A stretch of 64,000 nt of DNA from assembly GCA_050874905.1 (NCBI GenBank), contig JBNMLP010000005.1, positions 80,729-144,728 of the forward strand. The letters are read 5' to 3'. Below are positions 44,528-52,459 of this stretch, in pieces. Position numbers and translations under genes: made by a program. The notes below the pieces were generated by a model, which made no database searches, was not told the origin of the DNA, and saw only the letters and a program-made list of their open reading frames with translations. The stretch is from NC2004 sp050874905 (lineage in GTDB: Bacteria > Bacillota > Clostridia > Lachnospirales > Lachnospiraceae). The first letter of the stretch is position 1; each line of letters begins with the position of its first letter.

Positions 44528-45734
44528 ATCCCATTCTCCTTCTTACACTGGCTACACTTGCCACAAATGCATCAATTTCCGCTTCTGTGTTATAAAACAT
44601 AAAGCTGGCTCTCGTTGTATTATATACCTTCAAATGAGTCAGTAACGGCTGCGCACAGTGATGTCCGGCTCTGACATCGATGCCGTCTGCTGCCAGAATT
44701 TCACTGACATCATGCGGATGCACCTGATCGATCGTAAATGCCACGATTCCCGTATGCTCCTTAGGATCTTTTGAGCCGATCACATGTACATGGGGAACGT
44801 TTGAAAGTCCGTCCATTGCCCGTTTGGTAAGTGCAAGCTCCTGTTCCTTTATCGCATCAAATCCGATGTCATTTAAATAATGGATCGCAGCGGCAAGTCC
44901 GGCAGCTCCGGCAGCATTGACGGTTCCTGCCTCAAATTTGTGCGGAAGCTCTGCAAAGACCGCACCTTCTCTCGTCACAGAATCGATCATTTCACCTCCG
45001 GTTAAAAACGGTGGCATTTCCTCTAATAATGCTTCTTTTCCATAGAGTACACCGATTCCCATTGGACCAAGCAGCTTGTGTCCGGAAAAGGCAAGGAAGT
45101 CCACATCCAGATCCTGTACATCAATGGCCATATGAGGGGCACTCTGAGCCGCATCCACAACGATCACGGCTCCATTTTTATGTGCCAGTGCAGCGATCTC
45201 CTTGATTGGATTCTCCCGTCCTAACACGTTTGATACCTGCGTGATCGCAACGAGTTTTGTCTTTTCCCCGATCACACTTTCATATGTCTCCGGCAAAATA
45301 GAGCCATCCGGCTCACAGTCCAGATAACGCAGTGTTGCTCCGGTTCTTTGTGCAACCATCTGCCATGGAAGCATGTTGCTGTGATGCTCCATGATAGAGA
45401 CTACGAGCTCATCCCCTTTGGTCAGTTTGGAAAGAGCGTAGCTATAGGCAACCAGATTGATACTCTCTGTCGTATTTCTGGTAAAAATGATCTCATTTTC
45501 TGAAGCAGCATGAAGAAACTGCTGCACCGTCACTCTTGCATTTTCATATACTGCGGTTGCCTCCACACTCAAAGGATAAAACCCGCGCAGGGGATTCGCA
45601 TTGCTTTTCTCATAAAAATCCTGCTCTGCTTTGATCACGGCTGCCGGCTTCTGCGAGGTTGCAGCATTGTCCAGGTAAATGGTGTTATTATTTAACAATA
45701 ATGGAAAATCATTTCTTCTCTCCTTAATCGTCAT
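44517..45734 (-). CDS. sufS: SufS cysteine desulfurase
   Basis: PLP enzyme that takes sulfur from cysteine for Fe-S assembly. 405 aa. The PLP lysine is in FSGHKLLGPMG near residue 221 and the active Cys in RAGHHCAQPL near residue 360, the group II type that needs SufU. The N-terminal NTIYLDNAATSQKP is standard. It overlaps sufD by 11 nt, with GGAGG inside sufD. Confidence 0.96.
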   Translation of the reverse strand: MTIKERRNDFPLLLNNNTIYLDNAATSQKPAAVIKAEQDFYEKSNANPLRGFYPLSVEATAVYENARVTVQQFLHAASENEIIFTRNTTESINLVAYSYALSKLTKGDELVVSIMEHHSNMLPWQMVAQRTGATLRYLDCEPDGSILPETYESVIGEKTKLVAITQVSNVLGRENPIKEIAALAHKNGAVIVVDAAQSAPHMAIDVQDLDVDFLAFSGHKLLGPMGIGVLYGKEALLEEMPPFLTGGEMIDSVTREGAVFAELPHKFEAGTVNAAGAAGLAAAIHYLNDIGFDAIKEQELALTKRAMDGLSNVPHVHVIGSKDPKEHTGIVAFTIDQVHPHDVSEILAADGIDVRAGHHCAQPLLTHLKVYNTTRASFMFYNTEAEIDAFVASVASVRRRMGYGE

Positions 45735-46788
45735 CTTCCATCACCTCCGTCAACCGTTTTGCGACACGCTCTTTAATCTCTTCACTTGGGATCGTGCGAT
45801 ATAGCATTTCCAGCTTTCCGCGTGTCATAATACGTTTGGCTTCTTCTGCGTCAATTCCTCTGGCCCCGAAATAATAAAGGGTATCTTCGTCCAGTTCTCC
45901 GATCGTGGCACCATGGGTTCCCTGCACATCCTCCTCAGCACATAAGATCAACGGGATCGTCTTATTGACCACGTCTTCTGACAGTAATAATACCTGCTCT
46001 GTCTCGGCTCCGACCGACTGGGAGGAACCTTTCTTAAAGTCAATGGAACCACGGAACAGTTTCTTGGCTGCACCATTTAACGCACCATCTGCCGTAATGT
46101 CACTCACCGTCTTTTTGCCCCAGTGATTGACGATCAGGTTCATATCAAGATTCTGCTGCTTTTGTCCCAAATATGCCATCGCCATATGAAGCTCGGACGC
46201 ATCGCCGTTTAATTCCACGCGGACACCATCATAAAAATCTCCGCTTCCTAAAAAGATCTGTGTCACCGTGAGCGTTGCCTGCTCTGAAAGCTCACTTCCT
46301 ACATCATTTAACATTCTGCCATTTTGTAAAAATACCTGATACAAATGCACATGGCTGTTTTTTTCTCCCAGAATTTTGGTCTGGTAGGCAAGACTGCTCT
46401 CTTCCTCTGACAAAAATGTCTCGATCACCGTCACTTCTGTATTTTCCTGCGCTTTGATCAGCACTGCTCCGGCACTTCCTGCTTCCTTTGCCGTCACCTG
46501 AAATGCCACCGTCTGTCCTGTCTGCTCCTGTGGCACAACGATCTGATTTTTTGCCTCTGTCAGTTCCTCAAACAGCACGGTATTTTGTTCCAGTGCACCT
46601 GTCTTTATTTCCTTGACTGCGTTATATTTCTCTAATGGCAACGGCTTGAAAAGTCCGCCCTCATCTGCGGTCACTATAACTTTCGCATCCCGACTTTTTG
46701 TTTCCCATGCTACCTTTACATCATTCATGCGCAGCCAGTACCATGTTTTCGCTGCGATCGCATTGATCGTTCTTTCTTCTCGTTCCAT
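45724..46788 (-). CDS. sufD: SufD, Fe-S scaffold subunit
   Basis: A 354-aa right-handed beta-helix partner of SufB and SufC in the SufBC2D scaffold. The C-terminal part is typical: ADGALNGAAKKLFRG near residue 225, EDVQGTHGATIGELDEDTLYYFGARGID near residue 288, and a helical tail. SD AGGAGGT ahead of the ATG. It lies between sufB and sufS. Confidence 0.92.
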   Translation of the reverse strand: MEREERTINAIAAKTWYWLRMNDVKVAWETKSRDAKVIVTADEGGLFKPLPLEKYNAVKEIKTGALEQNTVLFEELTEAKNQIVVPQEQTGQTVAFQVTAKEAGSAGAVLIKAQENTEVTVIETFLSEEESSLAYQTKILGEKNSHVHLYQVFLQNGRMLNDVGSELSEQATLTVTQIFLGSGDFYDGVRVELNGDASELHMAMAYLGQKQQNLDMNLIVNHWGKKTVSDITADGALNGAAKKLFRGSIDFKKGSSQSVGAETEQVLLLSEDVVNKTIPLILCAEEDVQGTHGATIGELDEDTLYYFGARGIDAEEAKRIMTRGKLEMLYRTIPSEEIKERVAKRLTEVMEDDD

Positions 46789-46799
46789 TGTGTCACCTC

Positions 46800-48206
46800 C
46801 TATCCTATGCTGCCTTTCATTTCCAGACGAATCAGATTGTTCATTTCCAGTGCATACTCTAATGGCAGTTCCTTTGACACATTATCTGCAAAACCGCTTA
46901 CGATCATCGCTCTGGCATCTTCTTCGCTCATTCCTCTGCTCATCAGATAAAAGACGGCTTCATCACTGATGCTTCCGATCTGTGCTTCATGTCCGACATT
47001 TGCCTTGCTGGTACGGATATCCATCGCCGGGATCGTATCGGAACGGGAAATGGAGTCCAGCATAAGTGACTGGCACGATACGGCTGCCTTTGACTGCTTC
47101 GCCTCTTTTGCCACTACCACGGAAGAACGGAAGGTACTGATTCCTCCATCCTTGGAAATGGAACGCGTGTTGATGTAGGAGCTTGTATTCGGCGCACTAT
47201 GCACTACCTTTGCTCCGGTATCAAGATTCTGCCCTTTTCCTGCAAATGTAATTCCGGTAAATTCCATCTTGGAATCTTTGCCCTTTAAGATCGTCATCGG
47301 ATAGAGGTAAGAGACATGGGAACCGAACGAACCGGATACCCATTCCATCTTGCCTCCTTCTTCCACAACAGCACGCTTCGTATTCAGGTTGTACATATTC
47401 TTCGACCAGTTTTCAATCGTAGAATAACGAAGTCTTGCATTTTTACCGACGAAAAGCTCCACACATCCGGCATGCAAATTGGCTACATTATATTTTGGTG
47501 CGGAACATCCCTCAATGAAATGAAGATCTGCTCCCTCATCTACAATGATCAGCGTATGCTCAAACTGTCCGGCTCCCGGTGCATTCAAACGGAAATATGA
47601 CTGCAGAGGGATCTCTACGGCAACTCCCTTTGGCACATACACAAAGGAGCCACCTGACCAGACTGCTCCGTGAAGTGCCGCAAATTTATGATCGTTTGGA
47701 CGTACCAGCTTCATAAAATGGGACTTTACCATGTCTGCATACTCTCCGGTCAATGCGCTTTCCATATCGGTATAGATCACGCCCTGCGCGGCTACTTCCT
47801 CCCGCACATTGTGGTAGACAAGCTCGGAATCATACTGTGCTCCTACACCGGCCAGTGATTTCCGCTCTGCCTGTGGGATTCCCAGACGTTCAAATGTATT
47901 TTTAATATCTTCCGGAACATCCGACCATTTTGCCTGCATTTTGGTATTAGGACGGACATAGGTTACAATGTTATCCATATCAAGACCTTCAATGGACGGT
48001 CCCCAATCCGGCACCTGCATCTCGTTATAGATCTGAAGTGCCTCTAAACGAAAGTTCTGCATCCAGACCGGATCATTTTTTTCTTTGGAGAGTTTTTCCA
48101 CAAGTTCCGGGGTAAGACCTGCTGCCAGCTTGTAGGCATCCTTTTCCTCATCCTTGAAATCATAGATATTGCGATCAATGTCTTCGACATATGTTTTTTC
48201 TTTCAT
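46800..48206 (-). CDS. sufB: SufB, Fe-S scaffold subunit
   Basis: A 468-aa SufB, where clusters are built. Conserved segments: NFRLEALQIYNEM near residue 50, YVPKGVAVEIPLQSYFRLN near residue 193, EGCSAPKYNVANLHAG near residue 233, VSGSFGSHVSYLYPM near residue 290, and the C-terminal GHEAQIGSISDEAVFYLMSRG near residue 405 followed by ARAMIVSGF. The start MKEKTYVED (ATG 48204-48206) has AAAGGATG ahead; the longer frame runs back into sufC. Confidence 0.96.
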   Translation of the reverse strand: MKEKTYVEDIDRNIYDFKDEEKDAYKLAAGLTPELVEKLSKEKNDPVWMQNFRLEALQIYNEMQVPDWGPSIEGLDMDNIVTYVRPNTKMQAKWSDVPEDIKNTFERLGIPQAERKSLAGVGAQYDSELVYHNVREEVAAQGVIYTDMESALTGEYADMVKSHFMKLVRPNDHKFAALHGAVWSGGSFVYVPKGVAVEIPLQSYFRLNAPGAGQFEHTLIIVDEGADLHFIEGCSAPKYNVANLHAGCVELFVGKNARLRYSTIENWSKNMYNLNTKRAVVEEGGKMEWVSGSFGSHVSYLYPMTILKGKDSKMEFTGITFAGKGQNLDTGAKVVHSAPNTSSYINTRSISKDGGISTFRSSVVVAKEAKQSKAAVSCQSLMLDSISRSDTIPAMDIRTSKANVGHEAQIGSISDEAVFYLMSRGMSEEDARAMIVSGFADNVSKELPLEYALEMNNLIRLEMKGSIG

Positions 48207-48222
48207 TGGCGCATCCTTTCTG

Positions 48223-48966
48223 TTACTCGTATTTTTCAAATCCTTCCTGATTAATCTCATCAACCAGAGAAGCATCTCCTGTCCTGGTGATCTTGCCCTG
48301 TACCATAATGTGCGTCTGATCCACAGACAGAGACTCTAAAATCTTCGTACTATGTGTGATGATCAAAAGACTGCCGCCACAGCTCTTTTGATACTCTTTG
48401 ATTCCGGCAGACACGGTTCGCACAGCATCTACATCAAGCCCTGAATCAGTCTCATCTAAGATCGCCAGTTTCGGTTTTAACATCAAAAGCTGTAAAATCT
48501 CAGCTTTCTTTTTTTCACCACCAGAAAATCCTACATTTAGATCACGCTCTGCATAAGATGGATCCATCTGCAATACTTCCATATTGCGCTCCAGTTCCTT
48601 TTTAAACTCCCACAAACGAATCCGTTTGCCACTCTGTTGCTCTAACGCACTGCGGATAAAAGAGCTTAAGCTGACACCCGGCACCTCAAGCGGATTCTGA
48701 AATGATAAAAACATCCCTGCCTTTGCCCGTGCATTGACCGGCTCCTCTGTGATATTGGCTCCATCAAACCAGATCTCACCGGAAGAAAGGGTATAACGTG
48801 GATTTCCCATCAGGGCATATCCGAGCGTAGACTTACCTGTTCCGTTCGGTCCCATTAACACATGTGTTTCGCCTTTTCCTACTTCCAGATTTACTCCATG
48901 AAGGATCTCTTTCTCCTCCACTGCTACATGTAGATCATTCACCTTTAATAACTGATTGTTGCCCAT
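48223..48966 (-). CDS. sufC: SufC ATPase
   Basis: A 247-aa ABC-type ATPase of the SufBCD complex. Walker A GPNGTGKST near residue 38, signature FSGGEKKK near residue 148, Walker B LAILDETDSGLD near residue 168 and the His in ITHSTKIL near residue 205. First structural gene after the Rrf2 regulator (20-nt gap). Confidence 0.96.
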   Translation of the reverse strand: MGNNQLLKVNDLHVAVEEKEILHGVNLEVGKGETHVLMGPNGTGKSTLGYALMGNPRYTLSSGEIWFDGANITEEPVNARAKAGMFLSFQNPLEVPGVSLSSFIRSALEQQSGKRIRLWEFKKELERNMEVLQMDPSYAERDLNVGFSGGEKKKAEILQLLMLKPKLAILDETDSGLDVDAVRTVSAGIKEYQKSCGGSLLIITHSTKILESLSVDQTHIMVQGKITRTGDASLVDEINQEGFEKYE

Positions 48967-48986
48967 AATCTGCCTCCTTTTATCGC

Positions 48987-49418
48987 TTACGCTCCTGTTT
49001 TGTTCTTTGTCTTTGCCTGTGCCACTACATCGGCGAGCGTCATATTATCAAAATAATTATTGATCAGATCTGCCAGTCCCTGCCAGATTGGAAGGGTATA
49101 ACATAAACTCGATCGTTCACATGGATTGGAATCCTCTTTTAAACAAGCCACCGGAGCTAAAGATCCTTCCGTCAGCTCTAATACCTCGCTGATACGATAC
49201 TGATCAGGCTCACGCACTAACCGGTAACCTCCGCCATGTCCGCTTGCCGCTTCGATCAAATGATTCTTGGAAAGAAGTCTTGCAATGCTTTCCATGTACT
49301 TCTGGGACAGAGATTCCTTTTCCACAATTTCCTTTAACGGAATATACTGTCCATCATGCTTCATTGCAAGATATACCATTACACGCAGTGCGTATCTCCC
49401 CTTGGAAGAAATCACCAT
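48987..49418 (-). CDS. Rrf2-family Fe-S-sensing regulator (IscR/SufR-like)
   Basis: A 143-aa winged-helix regulator. HTH near residues 27-60 (PLKEIVEKESLSQKYMESIARLLSKN), wing HGGGYRLVREP. Cys92, Cys100 and Cys106 (C-X7-C-X5-C) can bind an Fe-S cluster as in IscR, so it should sense cluster demand. It heads the suf operon and its promoter carries a matching dyad. The same half-site appears ahead of the neighbouring smsCB pair. Confidence 0.92.
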   Translation of the reverse strand: MVISSKGRYALRVMVYLAMKHDGQYIPLKEIVEKESLSQKYMESIARLLSKNHLIEAASGHGGGYRLVREPDQYRISEVLELTEGSLAPVACLKEDSNPCERSSLCYTLPIWQGLADLINNYFDNMTLADVVAQAKTKNKTGA

Positions 49419-49453
49419 ACTCTCACCTCCGAGTCACTTTTTATTTCATAATG

Positions 49454-49486
49454 ATAATATTCCTATTAACCTACTATGTCAATAGG
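49454..49486 (-). promoter_or_regulatory. Promoter and Rrf2-type operator of the rrf2-suf operon
   Basis: Minus strand TTGACA (49477-49482), 17 nt, TATTAT (49454-49459). Two nested dyads overlap the -35: CCTATT/AATAGG (49462-49486) and ACCTA/TAGGT (49469-49487). Binding here would block RNA polymerase. Confidence 0.75.
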
Positions 49487-49504
49487 TAAAGTAAATTTAA
49501 AACA

Positions 49505-49548
49505 TAAAAAAAGAATAAAGATCCGTATTTCACCTCTCTTTATTCTTT
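49505..49548 (-). terminator. Terminator of smsCB
   Basis: Minus strand stem AAAGAATAAAGA/TCTTTATTCTTT with a 15-nt loop and a T-run, 16 nt after the smsB stop. It separates this pair from the rrf2-suf transcript. Confidence 0.88.
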
Positions 49549-49563
49549 CACACTTCGTATTTT

Positions 49564-50487
49564 TTATTTCAGGAAACCGGAAACAATCTGTTCTTCCGCC
49601 TCTTCCTCGGTAAGTCCCAGCGTCATCAGCTTGATCAACTGCTCTCCGGCAATCTTTCCGATCGCAGCCTCATGGATCAGACTTGCCTCGGTAGAAGTTG
49701 CTTCCAACTGTGGTGTCGCAAGCACCTTGGCATGATCCATGATAATGGAATCGCACTCCGTATGTCCGGCACAGACATTATTTCCATTCAGGCGGCTGTT
49801 ATAACGCTGCGTGGAATGGTCTTTGGCTACCGTCCGGCTCACAATATTCGCACTGCAGTTTTCTCCATTTAAGTCTGCCGTAAACTCTGATACAGAATTC
49901 TGTTCTCCGGTCGTCATAATGCTTTCGCGGATATCCAGATGTGCTCCAGCCGCAAGATCTGCAGTGGTCTGGCGCAGCGTGTCATCTACTCCTGCGATCT
50001 GGGAAGTCTCCATGACCATTTCTGCCCCTTCTTCCAAATGCACCACGGTTCTCGGATTCATCAGACGCTTGCCTTCTCCATCCCCTTCTCCATAATGCTT
50101 TTCAATGTAACGTACTTTTGCACCCTTTCCGACATAAAAGGTATGCACGCCATCATGACGGCTGTCCTGTCCTCCGCAGTTGTGAATACCACAGCCTGCT
50201 ACGATCACCACATCCGCACCTTCTCCGACAAAGAAATCATTGTACACACACTCGGTCAGTCCTGTTTGTGAGATCACAACCGGAATATGCACGCTTTCAT
50301 TTTTCGTTCCCGGCTTGATGATGATATCAATTCCCGGCTTGTCCTCCTTTGTCACAATATCAATATTTGCCGTTGTATTTCTTCCTGCCGCTCCACCGTT
50401 GGCACGGATATTATAAGCACCTACCGGCAAAGCATCCAGATCTGCTACCTGTTTTAATATATGTTGCTGAATTGCATCAATCGCCAT
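49564..50487 (-). CDS. Minimal SufB/SufD-like scaffold protein (SmsB-like)
   Basis: A 307-aa beta-helix protein of the SufBD family, much shorter than the SufB (468) or SufD (354) in the next operon. It resembles the scaffold of archaeal two-gene SufCB systems, recently called SMS. Visible features: VVIVAGCGIHNCGGQDSRHDGVH near residue 104 with two Cys and several His, GEGKRLMNPRTVVHLEEGAEM near residue 143, the typical GHTECDSIIMD near residue 243 and a C-terminal IHEAAIGKIAGEQLIKLM plus VSGFLK. ATG at 50485-50487 with AAGGAGG ahead, 4 nt after smsC. Its exact role beside a full SUF is unknown. Confidence 0.85.
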   Translation of the reverse strand: MAIDAIQQHILKQVADLDALPVGAYNIRANGGAAGRNTTANIDIVTKEDKPGIDIIIKPGTKNESVHIPVVISQTGLTECVYNDFFVGEGADVVIVAGCGIHNCGGQDSRHDGVHTFYVGKGAKVRYIEKHYGEGDGEGKRLMNPRTVVHLEEGAEMVMETSQIAGVDDTLRQTTADLAAGAHLDIRESIMTTGEQNSVSEFTADLNGENCSANIVSRTVAKDHSTQRYNSRLNGNNVCAGHTECDSIIMDHAKVLATPQLEATSTEASLIHEAAIGKIAGEQLIKLMTLGLTEEEAEEQIVSGFLK

Positions 50488-50491
50488 CTTC

Positions 50492-51217
50492 TTATTCCTC
50501 CTTAAGCTTCTGATCAAGCACCCTGCAGGTGCCGGCCTTCGTACTGTTTAAAATATCCGGAAGAATGTTCTCCTTCGTATCATACTGTGCGATCTGACCA
50601 TCCTTTAAGTAAATGATCTTATCTGCAATATCTAAGATCCGCTCCTGATGGGAAATGATCAAAATATTTCCCTGCGTCATACGCACCATTTTTTCAAATA
50701 CCTTGATGAGCTTGGAAAAGCTCCACAGATCAATTCCTGCCTCCGGCTCATCAAAAATGCTTAATTTGGCATTTCTCGCAAGTGCCATTGCAATCTCGAT
50801 CCGTTTTAATTCTCCACCGGAAAGACTGTCATCTAAATCACGCATAATATAATCCTTTGCGCAAAGACCTACTTCCGAAAGCAAGTCGCAAAGTTCCGCA
50901 AAATTGGCTTTTTTTCCAGCCGCCAGACTCATCAGATCCCGCACGGTAAGTCCTTTAAAGCGTACCGGCTGCTGAAACGCATAGCTGATCCCTTTTCTTG
51001 CCCGCTCTGTGATCGAGTAGCCTGTGATATCCTCTCCATCCAATAAGATCTGTCCTTCGGTCGGTGTAAGGATTCCGGCGATCACCTTCGCCAGTGTCGA
51101 TTTACCGCTTCCGTTTGGTCCTGTGATCACTACAAAATGATCATTTAAATCAATCGAAACATGATCTAAGATCCGTTTTCCGTCTACTTCATAACTTATG
51201 TCTTTTAACTGTAACAC
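50492..51217 (-). CDS. SufC-like ATPase of the minimal pair (SmsC-like)
   Basis: A 241-aa ABC ATPase of the SufC family. Walker A GPNGSGKST near residue 34, Q-loop in ISYAFQQPVRFKG near residue 79, signature LSGGELKR near residue 134, Walker B LSIFDEPEAGIDLWSF near residue 155 and the His in ISHQERIL near residue 191. The DEPEAG-DLWSF variant separates it from SufC of the neighbouring operon (DETDSG). The start is a GTG at 51215-51217 with GGAGG 9 nt ahead. It should pair with the 307-aa scaffold downstream. Confidence 0.87.
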   Translation of the reverse strand: MLQLKDISYEVDGKRILDHVSIDLNDHFVVITGPNGSGKSTLAKVIAGILTPTEGQILLDGEDITGYSITERARKGISYAFQQPVRFKGLTVRDLMSLAAGKKANFAELCDLLSEVGLCAKDYIMRDLDDSLSGGELKRIEIAMALARNAKLSIFDEPEAGIDLWSFSKLIKVFEKMVRMTQGNILIISHQERILDIADKIIYLKDGQIAQYDTKENILPDILNSTKAGTCRVLDQKLKEE

Positions 51218-51291
51218 GTTTCTTTTCCTCCGTCTTGTCCCGTTCTCTCTTTCCCGCTCACAAAACATTCTATTGTTCTTTTCCCTCATCA

Positions 51292-51307
51292 CCTACTAAT
51301 TAGTAGG
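51292..51307. promoter_or_regulatory. Rrf2-type palindrome ahead of smsC
   Basis: Perfect 16-bp palindrome CCTACTAATTAGTAGG, in the leader just after the predicted start. The half-site ACCTACTA also occurs in the rrf2-suf promoter (near 49469), suggesting one regulator for both. Confidence 0.6.
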
Positions 51308-51320
51308 ATTTGCCATGTAC

Positions 51321-51349
51321 ATTCTAGCAAATGCATGCAGCGATATCAA
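51321..51349 (-). promoter_or_regulatory. Promoter of smsCB
   Basis: Minus strand TTGATA, 17 nt, TAGAAT, 14 nt upstream of the palindrome. Confidence 0.7.
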
Positions 51350-51417
51350 GGGGTATTCCCAAAATCTTCCTTTATAGAAGCTGCGATCCTCCTCCCCTTT
51401 CATAATTTATCGAAAAA

Positions 51418-51768
51418 TGTTGTAGCATCCTGACAGCTTGGTCATCAATTGACTTGTCACCTACGCTTTTTTAAAGTCTAATTATCTGGCTGCTTCATGC
51501 ATAACAATGTGTCCTTTCCGTAATCGCCCCAGTGGGTTTCAGGTATTTTTCAGGCTCATTTGCATGCGTCGGTGCTTATGCCCTGTATTTTAGGGCATTA
51601 CGCACCGCTACGCAGTGCAACCAAAGCGCAAGCGTGCCTGAAAAATACCTGATCCCACAAAGGGGCGCAACCGTTCGGACACATATGCATGAACAGCCAG
51701 ATAAAGACTTTTTAAAAAAGCTAGTGATCAGCGTCAATTAAAGACCAAGCTGCTCGGATGCTTTTACA
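51418..51768. repeat. Dispersed long palindrome, copy B
   Basis: A non-coding palindrome of about 350 bp. The outer arms pair AGCATCC...CAGCTTGGTC with GACCAAGCTG...GGATGCT; next come AATTGAC/GTCAATT; then long arms around TCAGGTATTTTTCAGGC; the centre is ATGCCC/GGGCAT. The core 51518-51667 is about 95% identical to copy A (34158-34306), same orientation. It occupies most of the 582-bp gap between ecfS and smsC. A 69-codon frame inside it is an artefact of the palindrome. Confidence 0.9.
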
Positions 51769-51799
51769 CTGTCAGAGAATTTTATAGTGGAAGCAGCGG

Positions 51800-52459
51800 T
51801 CAGGTATTGGTGATATTGCTTCCAGGTGAGAAGTTTTTCGGATTGAAAAATACTCCGTATTTGGTTCGTATGCGTTCTAATCGTTTGGTTACCGGAACAT
51901 AAAACAGGAAAAGAAATACTGCACTTGCTCCTGCATGGATCAGGTTAAATATGAATCCGGATGCATAAGTTGCAAGAAACATCGCTTTCGTTGGTGCATT
52001 GCCGGATAACAGTACCGTTGCCGTATCGAGCAATATTCCATACAGCAGTAATACACTGAAAAAGGCATAAATTGTGGCAAGTATTCTATTTGTTTGGCTA
52101 ATTGTTCTTTTCTGAAACAGCCAGCCTGCCAATGCTCCGAGCAACCCAAACCCCAGCATCTGCCACGGAGTCCACGGTCCTTGTCCAAAAATAAAGTTGG
52201 AGACAAAGCCGCTTAACATTCCGGTTAAAAATCCTGCACTGCCCCCAAAGGAGATTCCGGTTAAAATGACTATAGCAGCCATCGGCTTTACCTGTGGCAG
52301 CATATAAAATACACTGCGTGCGATTACTGCAAGTGCTGTCATAACCGCAATCACGGTAAGTTCTCTTCCTCTGTGCCTTGTATCTTTTAATGCCCGTACC
52401 AGAAATGGTACAGCAGCCAGAGCCATCAAAAGCAGGGAGATCAGATAGTATGATTTCAT
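51800..52459 (-). CDS. ECF transporter substrate-binding (S) component, probable corrinoid
   Basis: A 219-aa membrane protein with about six helices and the S-component look: Ala-rich first helix after RELTVIAVMTALAVIAR (the region contacting EcfT), PQVKPMAAIVILTGISFGGSAGFLTGMLSGFVSNF, then GPWTPWQMLGFGLLGALAGWLF. It captures a vitamin and passes it through EcfT/A. The B12 riboswitch at the head of the operon points to cobalamin or a related corrinoid; the S-component alone does not prove it. The ATG overlaps the stop of the ATPase gene (ATGA). Confidence 0.8.
   Translation of the reverse strand: MKSYYLISLLLMALAAVPFLVRALKDTRHRGRELTVIAVMTALAVIARSVFYMLPQVKPMAAIVILTGISFGGSAGFLTGMLSGFVSNFIFGQGPWTPWQMLGFGLLGALAGWLFQKRTISQTNRILATIYAFFSVLLLYGILLDTATVLLSGNAPTKAMFLATYASGFIFNLIHAGASAVFLFLFYVPVTKRLERIRTKYGVFFNPKNFSPGSNITNT

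Noticed and set aside
51532..51741. 69-codon rightward frame inside palindrome copy B
   Set aside because: It lies wholly within the long palindrome, is not kept in frame in copy A (an extra base and early divergence) and has no ribosome site. It is a by-product of the repeat.
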